Source of the DNA: Epiperipatus broadwayi
Lineage: Eukaryota; Onychophora; Udeonychophora; Euonychophora; Peripatidae
NCBI GenBank assembly: GCA_028023455.1
Contig: JAQFVV010000027.1
Span: 4,087,845 to 4,151,844 of the forward strand
Length of the DNA: 64,000 nucleotides
Direction of reading: 5' to 3'
Shown: positions 1 to 11,204 of the stretch, piece after piece
How positions within the stretch are numbered: position 1 is the first letter of the stretch
Layout of the letters: each line of letters opens with the position of its first letter
Notes under the pieces: generated by a model
Database searches by the model: none
Told to the model about the DNA's origin: nothing
What the model saw: only the letters and a program-made list of their open reading frames with translations
Position numbers and translations under genes: made by a program

Positions 1-1320
1 TCGTCGAGTTCAGAGCGAATATATTGTTGGATTACCTAAAGCCTTAGTATAATTTTATATGTCTAATGTTTTAAATTTATTACTTAAGGATGTAAATTTT
101 TATTCAAGAAAATAAGTAAAAAAAAAAAATATCATCTTTAAATCAAGGTAGGTAAAGAGTTTTTTGTTTTTTTTTATCCAGAAACGAGACACGTAGTTAA
201 CCAACGATTGTTATTTCTTAGTTATCAACTGACAAATTATTCCTATAAATCCATTTATAATCTAAAATATTGGAAACGTATTTGCGAGAGCAAAATTTTC
301 AAAAGAGAATTTGTTACATATATTCGAATACTTTCTTGGCAAACAAACATCAGCTCCGCAAGAACAACAGTTCTCATATCGAAATAATCATTTTATATTG
401 GAATATTTATAGTTCACTCATTGATTTCAATAGTCGTCGCGGAACTCAACTTCTAATTCTTTCTTACTCTCTTGAGTTAGATTTGATACACTGATATACT
501 GATGATGATGATGATCAATTACAACTGAATCTTGCTTTATTACATTTAGTAAATAGAAAATATATTTTTATCACTTATTTCTAACACGACCACATTACTA
601 ACTAAATTATTAATCTCTACCTCCCTTTCTTTTCTGAAAAATATTATTCTTAACAATTGATATACTACTCCTTGAGAATTCATAAAAACGTTGAGCCCTG
701 GATGTGATGAAGATGGGCTATAATCCATGAACCTTCTGCTTCTCATTCGGATACTCTGCAACTACACCAAAAAATGAAGTGCAAAAGAATAATCAAATGG
801 AGTATCGCTCAGAAATTCATTAAAAGTTTAAGCATAGAAAGAGACAGATCTGGACCATGATAGGTGGACTTTAAACCCCAGATTCTGCCATTCTGCAACA
901 TCACTTACTCATATAGGACAATGGGGTGGAGCTCCATGGTTGTCAATGTCAAAGTGCAACCATCTTCCACTGTAACTAAACCAAACTGCAAAAATAATCA
1001 TATAGTTTATGACTTGGGGATTCATAAGAAGTGTGAGAAATGGAAATGACTAAGCTGAGTCATAACTAAGAGATCTTTAGCTCCAAATTCTGCCTTATTA
1101 TATGACTGCAAAAAATTACTCATAGCAAATTGGTACATTGCTCAAGGATTGGATAATAAGTTTGAGTATTAAAGGTGATAGAATGGAATCACAACCCATG
1201 AACTTTACTTCCACAGCTGCCACTCTACCCCTCTATGCAAAATCATTCAGGGCTAAAAATTGAAAGATTTATTGCTTAGAAGTTCATAAATGAGTACCAG
1301 AAGTGATGAAGGAAACTATG
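1..1320. other. Non-coding AT-rich DNA, no gene recognised
   Basis: I see no coding signal: the open frames are short and low in complexity. A short GAT run lies near 501-514. Two diverged blocks near 880-1000 and 1080-1215 share wording such as ATTCTGCC...CTGCAA...TTACTCAT, about 190 bp apart, so this may be an old tandem duplication. Confidence 0.6.
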
Positions 1321-1352
1321 GATATTAACCTCCTGAGTCTAACATTCTATCT

Positions 1353-1493
1353 TTACTATTACTGCTATTACTACTGCTACTACTACTGCTATTACTACTG
1401 TTACTACTACTGCTACTAATACTACTACTACTACTACTACTATTATTATTATTATTATTATTATTATTACTGCTACTAATGCTACTACTATCT
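1353..1493. repeat. Imperfect (ACT)n/(ATT)n microsatellite
   Basis: Interrupted trinucleotide tract: ACT and GCT triplets, then ATT triplets, then ACT again. Read on the minus strand it gives a Ser/Asn-rich open frame, which is an artefact of the triplet repeat and not a gene. Confidence 0.9.
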
Positions 1494-1682
1494 TCCTTAT
1501 CATTTCTCAAGTTTAATTCATCCATCTAATTATATCCTCTTCGTATGTACATATATATAATTTGTAGACATGTCTGTTAATTCTCTATTGCAATATACTC
1601 TTAGGTATATTTGATTTATATTTGGATTAATCCTTTTCATTTAATCATTCAGTAGCCAATAATTATATTTGAATATATTCAC

Positions 1683-1856
1683 ATATTTAATTCATGTATA
1701 TAGATGCAGATTTAATTCATGTATATAAATGCAGATTTAATTTCTGTATGTAGATGCATATGCAATTCATGTATATAGATGCATATTTAATTCTTATATG
1801 TAGAAGCATATTTAATTTATATATATAAACGCATATTTAATTCATGTATATAAAAT
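1683..1856. repeat. Minisatellite, unit about 28 bp
   Basis: Six to seven imperfect tandem copies built on ATTTAATTCATGTATATAGA followed by TGCAT or a variant. Copies differ at several positions, so the array is not very recent. Confidence 0.85.
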
Positions 1857-2140
1857 AGTAACTCTTTCTTGGTTAAACCTAATGCATTTACAGTGTATCC
1901 ATATATCAGGGTGTGTCTATTTTAACTTAATTCTTACATTATAATTTCTACATTTCATTTAGCCAGTTTAAAATTAGCAATTTGAAATATATTTCTTTAA
2001 TACCCCTTTATTATAGAGCTTAATTTCAAATCAATGTTGTAAGTTTTATCACTTCAAAAAAAAAAACACCCAGTGAATTCATTTTTATGTTTCATCATTT
2101 CTGTCAGCGTATTTCAATTTACTTTTTTTATATTTATTTT

Positions 2141-2399
2141 ATTACATTCAAATATCAGCCTTTCAAGCTAATTGAGCACGCGCCTTTTGAGAGTGTTAAA
2201 TAAATGAATACTTTCCTCTTCAATCCAAGATATAGTATTTATGCAGGAATAAAAAGGATCCTCTTATTTCTATGACTCAAATTCTTTTATATGAGCAAAT
2301 CTGAAGTACTGTTGAGGAGAGCGTGAGTAGAATTCTCACTTTAAATTACTATTTACGATGTTTTTTGACTGAATGACGTCGGTGAAATTACTTAGAATT
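2141..2399 (+). repeat. First copy of a 259-bp foldback-element arm plus core
   Basis: This block is repeated in direct orientation at 2478-2736 with only a handful of differences, and its first ~115 bp are also present inverted at 2737-2850. It lacks the outer ~40 bp of the terminal inverted repeat seen in the complete copy, so it is a truncated neighbour of the element at 2437-2886. Confidence 0.85.
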
Positions 2400-2436
2400 T
2401 ACTAAACATCATTCTTACTGAAACTTAATTATGAGT

Positions 2437-2886
2437 AAATAAGCAATTATTTTATCTAGCACCATGTTTACAATTATATTACATTCAAATATCAGCCTTT
2501 CAAGCTAATTGAGCACGCGCCTTTTGAGAGTGTTAAATAAATGAATACTTTCCTCTTCAATCCAAGATATAGTATTTATGCAGGAATAAAAAGGATCCTC
2601 TTATTCCTACGACTCAAATTTTTTTATATGAGCAAATCTGAAGTACTGTTGAGGAGAGCGTGAGTAGAATTCTCACTTTAAATTACTATTTACAATGTTT
2701 TTTGACTGAATGACGTCGGTGAAATTACTTAGAATTCCTGCATAAATACTATATCTTGGATTGAAGAGGAAAGTATTCATTTATTTAACACTCTCAAAAG
2801 GTGCGTGCTCAATTAGCTTGAAAGGCTGATATTTGAATGTAATATAATTGTAAACACGGTGCTAGATAAAATAATTGCTTATTTAC
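2437..2886. mobile_element. Foldback (MITE-like) element, ~450 bp
   Basis: The left arm begins TAAATAAGCAATTATTTTA at 2437 and its reverse complement ends at 2886. The arms run about 150 bp inward (to ~2590 and from ~2737) with a ~145-bp non-palindromic core. The inner arm includes AATTGAGCACGCGCC and ATACTATATCTTGG. A TA may be the target duplication, but this is ambiguous because the termini themselves are TA-rich. There is no coding capacity. A related but diverged foldback lies at 9515-9860. Confidence 0.8.
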
Positions 2887-4432
2887 TTATATTTATTTTA
2901 ATAACAATAATGGCAATTATTTTGGTATATAACAGTTTATCATTCTATTGAATTAATCATTTTAAATATCTATGTTTCATTTTATCTTTTCCAACATGCT
3001 TTTCTTACAGCATTTCCATAAATACCTTTACATATTTCAAATGTTATCTAGAGTTTTCTTACCTTCAAGTTTATCTGTTGATTCACTGCTGGTAAATCCT
3101 CACATTAAAAAGGGATTTGTCTTAAAGCTGAATGGTATATATTTTCTTTTGGTGGTCACTTAGGCAGGTTTCTTCATCTTCATGGTGTGGGAAGGAAGAA
3201 CAAGCTGTTCTTACTAGCCAAACATTCTAACATTTTCCATGTTGATAATTTTCTTCTTCATATCACAGTTTTACAGTAACTATAGGTTTCTCTTACTAAC
3301 TGCTGCACTTCTACAATTAATGGATATGGAAGCTCTAAACTTCATTGGTCTGGTTTTCTCAGCTATTCTTTATAGAATGACTAAAGACTGAACTGCAATT
3401 AGCTGTGAAACAACTACTGCAATCAAACCACTAATAACTAATAACTGCTGTGAATTGTCTGAGTCCTCTATTTATATTCTCCTACTTCTCACGATGTGTT
3501 TCCATATTCTCTTTTATCTCACACACACTGACCAACATATTGTTCAAAAACATGTTTACTTCTTTTGCCCAAGGCAAGACAGTGACACTATCTTTTTTAA
3601 TGAACTAATTACAGCATTTCTATATTGTAATTTGTAAATGTTCAGTTCTAACAAAAAAATATATTGGTAACATTTGAAACCACAGATTTTTAATGATAAA
3701 AATTTGTTAATTAAACATGTCATTTAATTTCTAATTGTATATTTTAAATATTGATTTTTCTCTTCTTTTTTTTTTTCAGAAAATTTAAATTTACACATTT
3801 TTTTTTTATAACTGCTTGTCAACTTTCTTTTTTTAATCAAACTGTTTTAAAATAATGGAGAGGGACTTCAAGATATATGAAATAATGTATCTGTTTCCAT
3901 ATATATATATTTTTTTAGTGGATTGTAATAAAGAATAGTAATAAGGAGATAATATCCATGTAAACAGAGATAACTTTTAACCTTTGATATTGCCAGGAAA
4001 TGATCAACTACTACTAATTAACAATTCTCTTGAGACTAAACAATTTTTTTTCATTAACCTATTATCTACATAATGCACCCACAATGTTATATAGAAAAAT
4101 ATATAAAGATATTTAACACATAATTATTATGTAATCTGGTTCAATATCAAGCTACTTGTTTGTAATAATTTAATGACTAAATAAATGTGATTTCCATCTT
4201 TATCAAACTTTTGCAAATTATATAAAGACAACATGCATTTAAATAACTACAAGCAAATGCAAAATTTAAATTAACTGACATATTAAAACTGCAGTTTAAA
4301 TGAAGTAATGTTAAACTTATTTCTGATTGTTTTTATATAGTCTTAGACATTCTGAGAAAGATAGAAGCTATGCTTTTCTAGTCTTTGCTAATTAAAATAA
4401 TCAAATGACTTAAAATTGAATTGCATTATGGG
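2887..4432. other. Non-coding, no feature recognised
   Basis: AT-rich sequence with homopolymer runs. The small open frames (2972-3163, 3455-3637) show no family resemblance and no coding bias. Confidence 0.55.
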
Positions 4433-4492
<60 letters not shown>

Positions 4493-4493
4493 T
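4433..4493. repeat. (ATT)n microsatellite
   Basis: About 20 uninterrupted ATT triplets. Confidence 0.95.
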
Positions 4494-4514
4494 GTATATT
4501 TCTCTGAAACTATA

Positions 4515-4565
4515 TGCTATGGTAGTTAAAGCACTTGCCCTAACCTGGAATTTGAATCCAGGTGT
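4515..4565 (+). repeat. Weak tRNA-like (SINE?) remnant
   Basis: TATGGTAGTTAAAGCAC resembles a decayed A box, and ATTTGAATCCAGG about 30 bp later resembles a B box. No tail or target duplication is evident. Downstream, ~4570-6430 is AT-rich DNA in which I recognise no gene. Confidence 0.2.
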
Positions 4566-4569
4566 ATCG

Positions 4570-6429
4570 TGGACATTTTTTTCCAAGCAAGTTTAAATTT
4601 TTTATTTATAATACTTAATTCATACTCAGGTTAACTAAGTTAATAGATAGTTGGATAATTAACAATCTTTAGATAAAGAATAAAGTTTTAGACTGTTATG
4701 AATTGTTTAAAATGAGTGTTGGTACCCTAACCACTGAAACAAAATAAAATTGTAATATGTTAAGCCTTGACCACTAGTGGACAAATTTTTGCATTTTATA
4801 AGACTGAACCGTGGCAGAATTTAATTTCTATATAAACATTGCGGGCGTTTGTTAATACTTTGTTTTTTAGAACGGTTTTTTTTCTTATTTAAAAAAGTAA
4901 ATATATGTATATATGGGTTTGGAAACAGGATTTACTTTTCTTTCTGTAACAATGATTTTGAATAAATGTAATTGCTAATTTTTGATGTATATATCTGGAG
5001 AAAAAAAAGCTTTTTATCTTTTTTACTAAATTCAATATTTGATTTTCTTTTGACTTACGGGTGTAATCTTTTTTTTTTTTAACATAATAACCTTTTTTAT
5101 ATTTGGTTTAATAAAATATTCTCACATATACATAGTTTTAATCAATTAAACTAGTCCTAGGCTTAAACAAATTTAGAAATGATTAAGATCTAAGTAATTT
5201 GAATATCGAATAAGTATATTATACTTAATATATCTTAATAAATAATTATTTATTAATAATTTAATAAGGAAAAAGTATTCTTAATATTTAAAATGAAAAT
5301 AATAAAAAAAAATAGTATAAACTCAAAAAACTATAAAACAAATTGGAAAAATGAATGGAATTGCGACTGTATTTTATAAATGTAATTCATTTCCTAAAAT
5401 GCTGATAATTAATGTATTAGAAAGAGCAAAGCATAATAATAATAAATATAATAATACTTTTATATTTTTATTAAAACATTTACGTGTTTTCCGCCGACCT
5501 GAATTATCCATCGTCAATATTCAATCGTATCTCCAAAAGCATTCTTTTCTATCGTTTACTATTATTTGGGAAGACTTTTACAGCAAGATTAAATATCTGG
5601 ATATCCGCACGTGATATAAGTCACTAAACTACATTATGTGTATCAAACCTTTGGAAGTCAGAGAATTCACACACCCGAAATCAAATTTCCACGCACACAC
5701 AAATTTTTAAGTCTCTTACCATTCCTTTTCCGTAATTTCACTTATGTAAATTCGAATCCTCCCGCTAAATTAACATAGATCAATGTTAAAAAAAATCTCA
5801 TTAACATTGGATTCAAACTCAGGCATCTCTCAAAAAATACAAAACAATTTTACCAGAAATTACACCCTCACCATAATGACAGATCATGGCTTCTTCTTCT
5901 ACACATTTATTTTCCCTCACTAAAAACTTTATTTACACCTTATCTTATTCTTTTTAAACTAAGATTTTGAACCCCCCCTTTTAATCAATAGATTAATTAA
6001 TAATTCAAAAGACTGCCTATCATGCCCCCAAACTGATCATAGTGCCATATATTATGACAAATTTCGTGCATCTATCTCCGCTCATGTCTCTTAGCACTAC
6101 TATTTATACAAAAGAACTCTGAATAAACTCGAATATAATTCCGTCTTTTTAAAACACCAAAGGTTCACTGGCTACATATTTGAACTTTTTTATGCTTCCG
6201 TTGCACGTATAGAATGCCATGACTCTAAACATAAAATCAATGCATGGCTTATAACTAACAACACCGATACTATAAATCGGAAGAAAGCACGCTTCTCTCT
6301 CGCTCTCCCCAAAAAGTGGACTCTCTAATCCACTTTGCTTATCTTTAAATATTTGTCACATACATTTTTTATCCTGCTAACCAACCTACTTGCTATGATT
6401 CATCATCATCAACAACTATTATTAATCCA
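4570..6429. other. Non-coding, no feature recognised
   Basis: Mostly AT-rich, with poly-T and poly-A runs. The part 5600-6330 is somewhat less AT-rich but contains no frame I can assign. The 87-aa frame at 5351-5614 shows no motif. Confidence 0.5.
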
Positions 6430-7215
6430 CAGCAGATTGAAGGTCTCTCCAAGTTCAATCCATCTTCTCCGATTTTTAGCTTCTCTTCTTCACATCATCC
6501 CTGTACACTTTCTTATTTCATTCATCCATCTCACATGTGGTCGCTTTCTGGGTCTTTTACAATCTCTTGGAATCCAGTTTAAGATTTCAATTGACCATCT
6601 ATTACCATCTCTTTTAGCAATATGTCCAGCCCAACTCCACTTGTCTTTTAATTTTTTTCAATAAGGTCAATAACACCTGTTTGTTCTCTTTCCCATATAT
6701 TGCATTTTCAATCTCCTTGTTACTTCCAACATGCATCTCTTCATACTTCTTTGAGTTGTATGAAGTCTCTAGGTGTCCAAGTCTCAGATCCATAAGTAAG
6801 AACTGGTAAAACACATTTATTAAAAACCTTTCTTTTCAAACACATAGGCATACTTCCTTTTAGTAACAAGTTATTTCTACTAAAAGCACTCAGACCAAGT
6901 TTAATTCTATGATTAATTTTATCCATTATGTTTCCATCTGTATTAATAATCTGACCAAGGTATTTGCAACTGTTAACTTCTTTTAACTCATCATAATCAA
7001 TCTTTATTTTCATATTTTGAGAAAATCCATTAAACATTACATTAGTCTTTTTAACATTTATCTTTAGCCCTACTTGCATACTTTCATCTGATAACGTCTG
7101 CAACATTTCCTGCAGCTCTAAAGCATTATTTGCAAAAACAACTACATTATCTGAAAAAATCTAAATGACTTAAATACTTCTTGCAGCACTGCAGTAAAAA
7201 GTTTTGGAGATATGG
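6430..7215 (-). pseudogene. RTE-type LINE remnant, end of reverse transcriptase and C-terminus
   Basis: On the minus strand the reading begins with SPKLFTAVLQEVFK (near 7215-7170), skips a deleted stretch, then gives FSDNVVVFANN (around 7155-7120), where the usual FADD catalytic box has its second Asp replaced by Asn. The 121-aa frame 7106-6741 follows with KINVKKTNVMF, YLGQIINTDG and LPVLTYGSETW. After a frameshift near 6660-6630 it continues WAGHIAKRDGNRW, LNWIPRDCKRP, VRWMNEIRK. This order and wording match the palm end and thumb/C-terminal region of RTE-clade LINEs from invertebrates. The endonuclease and most of the RT are missing, with frameshifts and a lost catalytic Asp, so it is a dead 5'-truncated copy. 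Confidence 0.85.
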
Positions 7216-8300
7216 ATTATGATTATGAGGAGATAAAACTTCTCAAAAATGCTCAGCCAATTAATATTACAATTTGTACTTAGTTTCATCATTGACTGCA
7301 TTTTAGCATGTCTTTATTCCTAAAAGTTTTTGATGTATATCAACTGCCAACATCTAACTTGTTACTATATGTAAATTACATTTATTATTCTCTCATTCTT
7401 AAACAAACTAGCAGAATATCACAAACTGTTGTCATGGTAACACTACAAACCATTAAAATATCAGTTCTATCAAACCAAATTATAGTAATGCCTTGACAAC
7501 AGACTGTTGTCATTCTGTTAGTTTTTTTTAAGAATAATGGCTGTAGTGATATATATATATATATGTGTGTGTGTGTTAAAATAAATAATTTCATAGACCG
7601 CAGATATAAATGATATATCTGAGTCTAATTATAAATGATCCATGGCATTATTATATTGACATTTTATCCAATGAATGGTTGCCAAAATGTCAGTATAATA
7701 ATATGAAACACACATGAATAAATCCACATAATTTATATATATATATATTGAGACGTACAGATTAATTTATATAGTTAACAGTAATACAGAGAGTGTACCA
7801 ATAGCTCAAATAAGTTCTTAATTAATAAGTGCGGTATGAGAAAATATTTAAAGTCTATCTAGAACACTCCCATCTCCAGTCAACTGATTTCGGGCTTATG
7901 GCTCACACGTCAATGGAGAGCTAGAATATTCTGACACTAGATTTAAAATATAAACTCAAAACCCAGCACTTATTTCATTCTCATATTTAAGTAAAAACTC
8001 TTGAAATTTTCGGACATAAAAATGTCTTTAAATCCAGCTATCTAATTTAAATAGCTAAATGGGACTGAACTAAATTCAGATCTACCATATTTTAATAGCC
8101 TCAGCATAGGCAAAGCCTTTTTGCATTTTTGTAACTACAAGCTTATAAAAGTAATGTCACGTTATATATGACTTGCTTTCTTGATTATTATAATTAACAG
8201 TAAAATTTATATCTAATGTATTATTATTACTTTATTTTATTTTATTTTTTATCCTTGTTCTTGGAATTGGAATGGCCATTACTTGTAAATGGAAATTGCT
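7216..8300. other. Non-coding with short hairpin and dinucleotide runs
   Basis: Contains (TA)n(TG)n at about 7541-7577, another AT run near 7735-7750, and a small hairpin in which ATTATTATATTGACATTT (about 7647-7664) is repeated inverted at about 7684-7703. No coding signal. Confidence 0.6.
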
Positions 8301-8433
8301 GGTAATTATAAATAAGGGACTTGAATTCAGACTTACAGGCTCCTTAAAATTATCCAATCCGTCTTATACAACTGATACACATGATCATATACATGTGAAA
8401 AATATAAATTATCTCTAATATATATATATATAT

Positions 8434-8460
8434 ATTTCATGTTGAATCAGCACTCATCAG
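8434..8460 (-). ncRNA. Hammerhead-like core motif
   Basis: On the minus strand: CTGATGA, then GTGCTG-ATT-CAACAT (a hairpin with one mismatch and a G-U pair), then GAAAT. The first seven bases match the hammerhead CUGANGA box exactly; the closing box is one base off GAAAC. Activity is unlikely as it stands. Confidence 0.45.
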
Positions 8461-8680
8461 TTGGTTCAGATTACCATCTCCCACATATAGTACAATCAGT
8501 ACTTAGTTTATATTAAAATAGCAAATCTTTAATGGACAAACTTCAATCTTCTCCACCCTCCGACTCTTGTTAGAGAATGGAGAAGATTGAAGCTCGTCCA
8601 TTAAAATTTGAAGATTTGCTATCTTAATATAAACTGAGCTCTCATTGTATATATGTATGGAAGATGGTGATTTGGCTCAA

Positions 8681-8707
8681 CTGATGAGTTCTGGTTCAGC
8701 ACAAAAT
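8681..8707 (+). ncRNA. Hammerhead-like core motif
   Basis: CTGATGA, then GTTCTG-GTT-CAGCAC, then AAAAT. It is the inverted partner of the motif at 8434-8460. One mismatch sits in stem II and the GAAAC box is decayed. Confidence 0.4.
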
Positions 8708-8826
8708 ACCGGTATTGGAGATCATTTACCTTTTTCACATTATGTAGTCATGTGTATTGGTTGTATAAGATGAATTGGATAGCTGTAGGTAGCTTGAAAA
8801 TCTGAGTTCAAGTCCCTTATAATTGC

Positions 8827-9414
8827 ATTAAGTTTAGTATAGAAAATATACATGTATTTAAATATTATATATAGAAACATAGTTTGTGGAATTTTCCATT
8901 TATAATTATTTAATTAGAAAGCTCTTTACTTAGAACCATAGCTAATCAAGTTAACTGCCTCAGGTTTTAAAAGAAAGTAAAATTGTGAAGCTATAGGATT
9001 CAAAAGGAGAATTCTTTTTCTATTACCAGTGTGGATCTAACACAGCACTATTTTATAGTTTTTTTTATTTATTGTAATAAACACCTCTACTAATAAGTTA
9101 AGAATGAAATCCTGACAGTTTTATTTTCTCTCTTAGCTGGGGAGCGACAGTTAATCTTGAGTGGCTATTGTACTAAGTAAAAATCTTTTAATTATATAAT
9201 TATAAATAGAAAACTTCACAAACTATATTTCCATCTGGTGAGCAAATAGGTAATTAAAGAAGAAAAAAGGAACATATGAATTTGCAAAATGAAGTTTTTT
9301 CACATTAATTAAAATGTCAAACATCTCTGTCATATTTTGTAAGTTGCATCTTTAATATTCACAATAATTATTCTGCTATGCGAATATTTAATTTTAGTCA
9401 TGAGTTAATATTTA
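8827..9414. other. Non-coding, no feature recognised
   Basis: AT-rich intergenic-type sequence. I see nothing assignable. Confidence 0.5.
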
Positions 9415-9505
9415 AGGTATATGAGCACAGACTTTCACACGACCACCACTCTCCACACTATCTTATAACACTGATACACCTGAACACACGTGCACACATA
9501 CGCAT
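9415..9505 (-). repeat. Fragment of the hammerhead-like repeat family
   Basis: GGTATATGAGCACAGACTTTC followed by CCACACTATCTTATAACACTG matches the tRNA-like end of the copies at 26400, 53300 and 60240. The ribozyme-like part is absent. Confidence 0.5.
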
Positions 9506-9514
9506 ATATATATA

Positions 9515-9860
9515 CCTTTTCAAGCTATTGCGCATGCACTTTTTATGAGTGTTAATAATAAATGAATACTTTCATTCCCAACACAAGATATAGTATTTAT
9601 GAAAGAATAAAATGAATTCACTTATTCTTTCCAACCGCTTTCATTTCCAGTACTTAAGATTTGCCCATATATAAGCATTTGGGTTGGAAAGAATAAGTGG
9701 ATTCATTTTATTCTTTTATAAATACTATATCTTGTGTTGGGAATGAAAGTATTCATTTATTATTAACAAAAAGCGCATGCACAATAGCTTGAAAAGGCTG
9801 CTCTTTAATGTATTACAATTTATAAAACATAGCGCTATAAAATAAATGCTTATTTATATA
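9515..9860. mobile_element. Foldback (MITE-like) element, second family member
   Basis: Arms of about 118 bp (9515-9632 and 9681-9797) flank a ~48-bp loop. The inner arms contain CTTATTCTTTCCAACC and its inverse; the outer arms contain CAAGCTATTGCGCATGC. The right end extends through AGCGCTATAAAATAAATGCTTATTTA, which matches the terminus of the 2437-2886 element in its diverged form. The left terminus is truncated in dinucleotide repeats. Confidence 0.75.
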
Positions 9861-10486
9861 TATACCCTATATATTACATATATAAACACAGGTATATAAT
9901 AAGCCTGTGTGTTTCAGTTAGTCATGAGTTAAGAAAAAAGGCAGTTAACATAGATTTTAAGAAAAGTATAATTCTCAGGTGAGAAATCTGGATAAGTGCT
10001 AAATATAAAATGAGTAAATCAATACTCAAGAATATTTAAAATCTTAAAATTTTGATTTTCGTTTTCACTAAAATCTAATTTAGATGTAATGTGTATAACA
10101 ATAGAGTATTTCTTTTTATAATTAAAAAACAAAGTTCCAATCATTATTTTATTTCCAAAATTTTTTAATTCTTACAGATTAAAATAAATACTGTAAAACT
10201 GATTATTATTTTTATGTTTATCATATATTGTATTTTTTTTTACTCTTTTATGGTTTAATTGTGTTTTCTGTCATGAGAAAATCATAGTGGGAACAATTGT
10301 AAAGTTTGAAACAGCTAAAGCGCAAGATGTTCTGTGGAAAAAACAAGTTTATGAGTGATTTAATGGAAGAGTTCAAACTCACCTCATCTCTAAAAAGTGC
10401 AGCAAGTAAAGTACAATCCCATGGTGTTGGCTTTTTTCTGATGCAAATAGCATTGTTCACTCAGATATTATTTATAACAGTCAGAC
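9861..10486. other. Non-coding, no feature recognised
   Basis: AT-rich. The overlapping short frames on both strands near 10248-10506 have no recognisable motif. Confidence 0.5.
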
Positions 10487-10630
10487 ATTTTATTTACAAG
10501 CAATGAGGATTGCCAATTCCCCAACAAGCTTTGTGATAAATGCTTAGCCAGAGCCAGCATTTAAAATATCTCTGTCAGGACCCCCCCCCCAATCCCTGAC
10601 GACTCTTATTTTGACTATTTTATTTACAAG
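10487..10630 (+). mobile_element. 116-bp retroposed element with 14-bp target duplication
   Basis: A perfect direct repeat ATTTTATTTACAAG lies at 10487-10500 and 10617-10630 and brackets a 116-bp insert (10501-10616). The insert begins CAATGAGGATTGCCAATTCC, contains GCTTAGCCAGAGCCAGCA and a C10 run, and ends GACTCTTATTTTGACT. A longer relative with the same two ends sits at 54243-54485 with its own 12-bp duplication. A 12-14 bp duplication suggests target-primed reverse transcription by a LINE-type enzyme, although no poly-A tail or clear Pol III boxes are visible. Confidence 0.85.
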
Positions 10631-10849
10631 TTCTGAAACATTTGTCTGATGTGATAAAATGAAATGTGCCAATTTGTAGCAAAGTGAAAATGCACAAACT
10701 CTTGAGTGTGAAACAATTTTTAATCAAAAATAACATTACCCAGTTTATTCACCAGCCATATTAACTTGATTTCACTTTATGTAGACTTATTTTTATTCCC
10801 CTTAAAAAACATGCATCAGAAGATGGGTTTGGAAATCGTGAAGAAAAAA

Positions 10850-11204
10850 TAATAAAGGCATTAAAAGATACCACTTTGTAAGTTTCCAGATTGCTTTGAA
10901 ATGTGGAAAAGACATTGAGACTGATGCATTCAAAATGGATTACACTCGGGCTAACCTTAATACAAAAATTTATCAACACAGGTATGCATACAACAGCGTT
11001 AAACATAAAAATAAAGGAACATCAGTATTCTGGGACCACCAAGCAGCTACAGGCCATGTATTTGAACCCAGTTCTGCCCGAATAATTTGTGCAGAGAAGA
11101 GTGATGCCAAAAGAAAAGTTGAAGCTTTTTACATAGCAAATGATCACAGTGCCATTAATAGAAGAGAGGCATGCTTTGCTCTCTCTAAACAATGGACTAA
11201 CTAA
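10850..11204 (+). pseudogene. Penelope-like element, GIY-YIG endonuclease C-terminal part
   Basis: The open frame 10896-11204 reads YTRANLNTKIYQHRYAYNSV, then FWDHQAATGH, SSARIICAEKS, KRKVEAFYIA and SAINRREACF, ending in a stop. This is the order seen in the GIY-YIG domain of Penelope-like retroelements: Arg/His-containing helix, H..ATTGH-like motif, the E of the 'EAFYI' segment, and a terminal Asn-Arg. The N-terminal Cys box and the YIGET segment are lost; upstream frames are broken. There is no reverse transcriptase in front of it. Reading is clean for 100 codons, so this piece decayed less than the copy at 24000-25700. It is a 5'-truncated insertion. Confidence 0.8.

Larger units (their letters stand above)
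8301..8826. mobile_element. Foldback of two head-to-head hammerhead-like repeat copies
   Basis: The left half reads inward from about 8301 and the right half is its diverged reverse complement ending near 8826, with the centre near 8565-8575. Matching landmarks are GGGACTTGAATTCAGAC versus CTGAGTTCAAGTCCC, and ATCCAATCCGTCTTATAC versus its inverse. Each half carries a CTGATGA-hairpin-GAAAT/AAAAT motif. The same repeat occurs at 26374-27200, 52845-53330 and, in part, 9415-9505 and 60225-60420. The outer part of each half (TTCAAGTCCC) resembles a tRNA B box. Confidence 0.8.

Noticed and set aside
1325-1525. Ser/Asn-rich minus-strand frame
   Set aside because: Produced by the ACT/ATT triplet tract.
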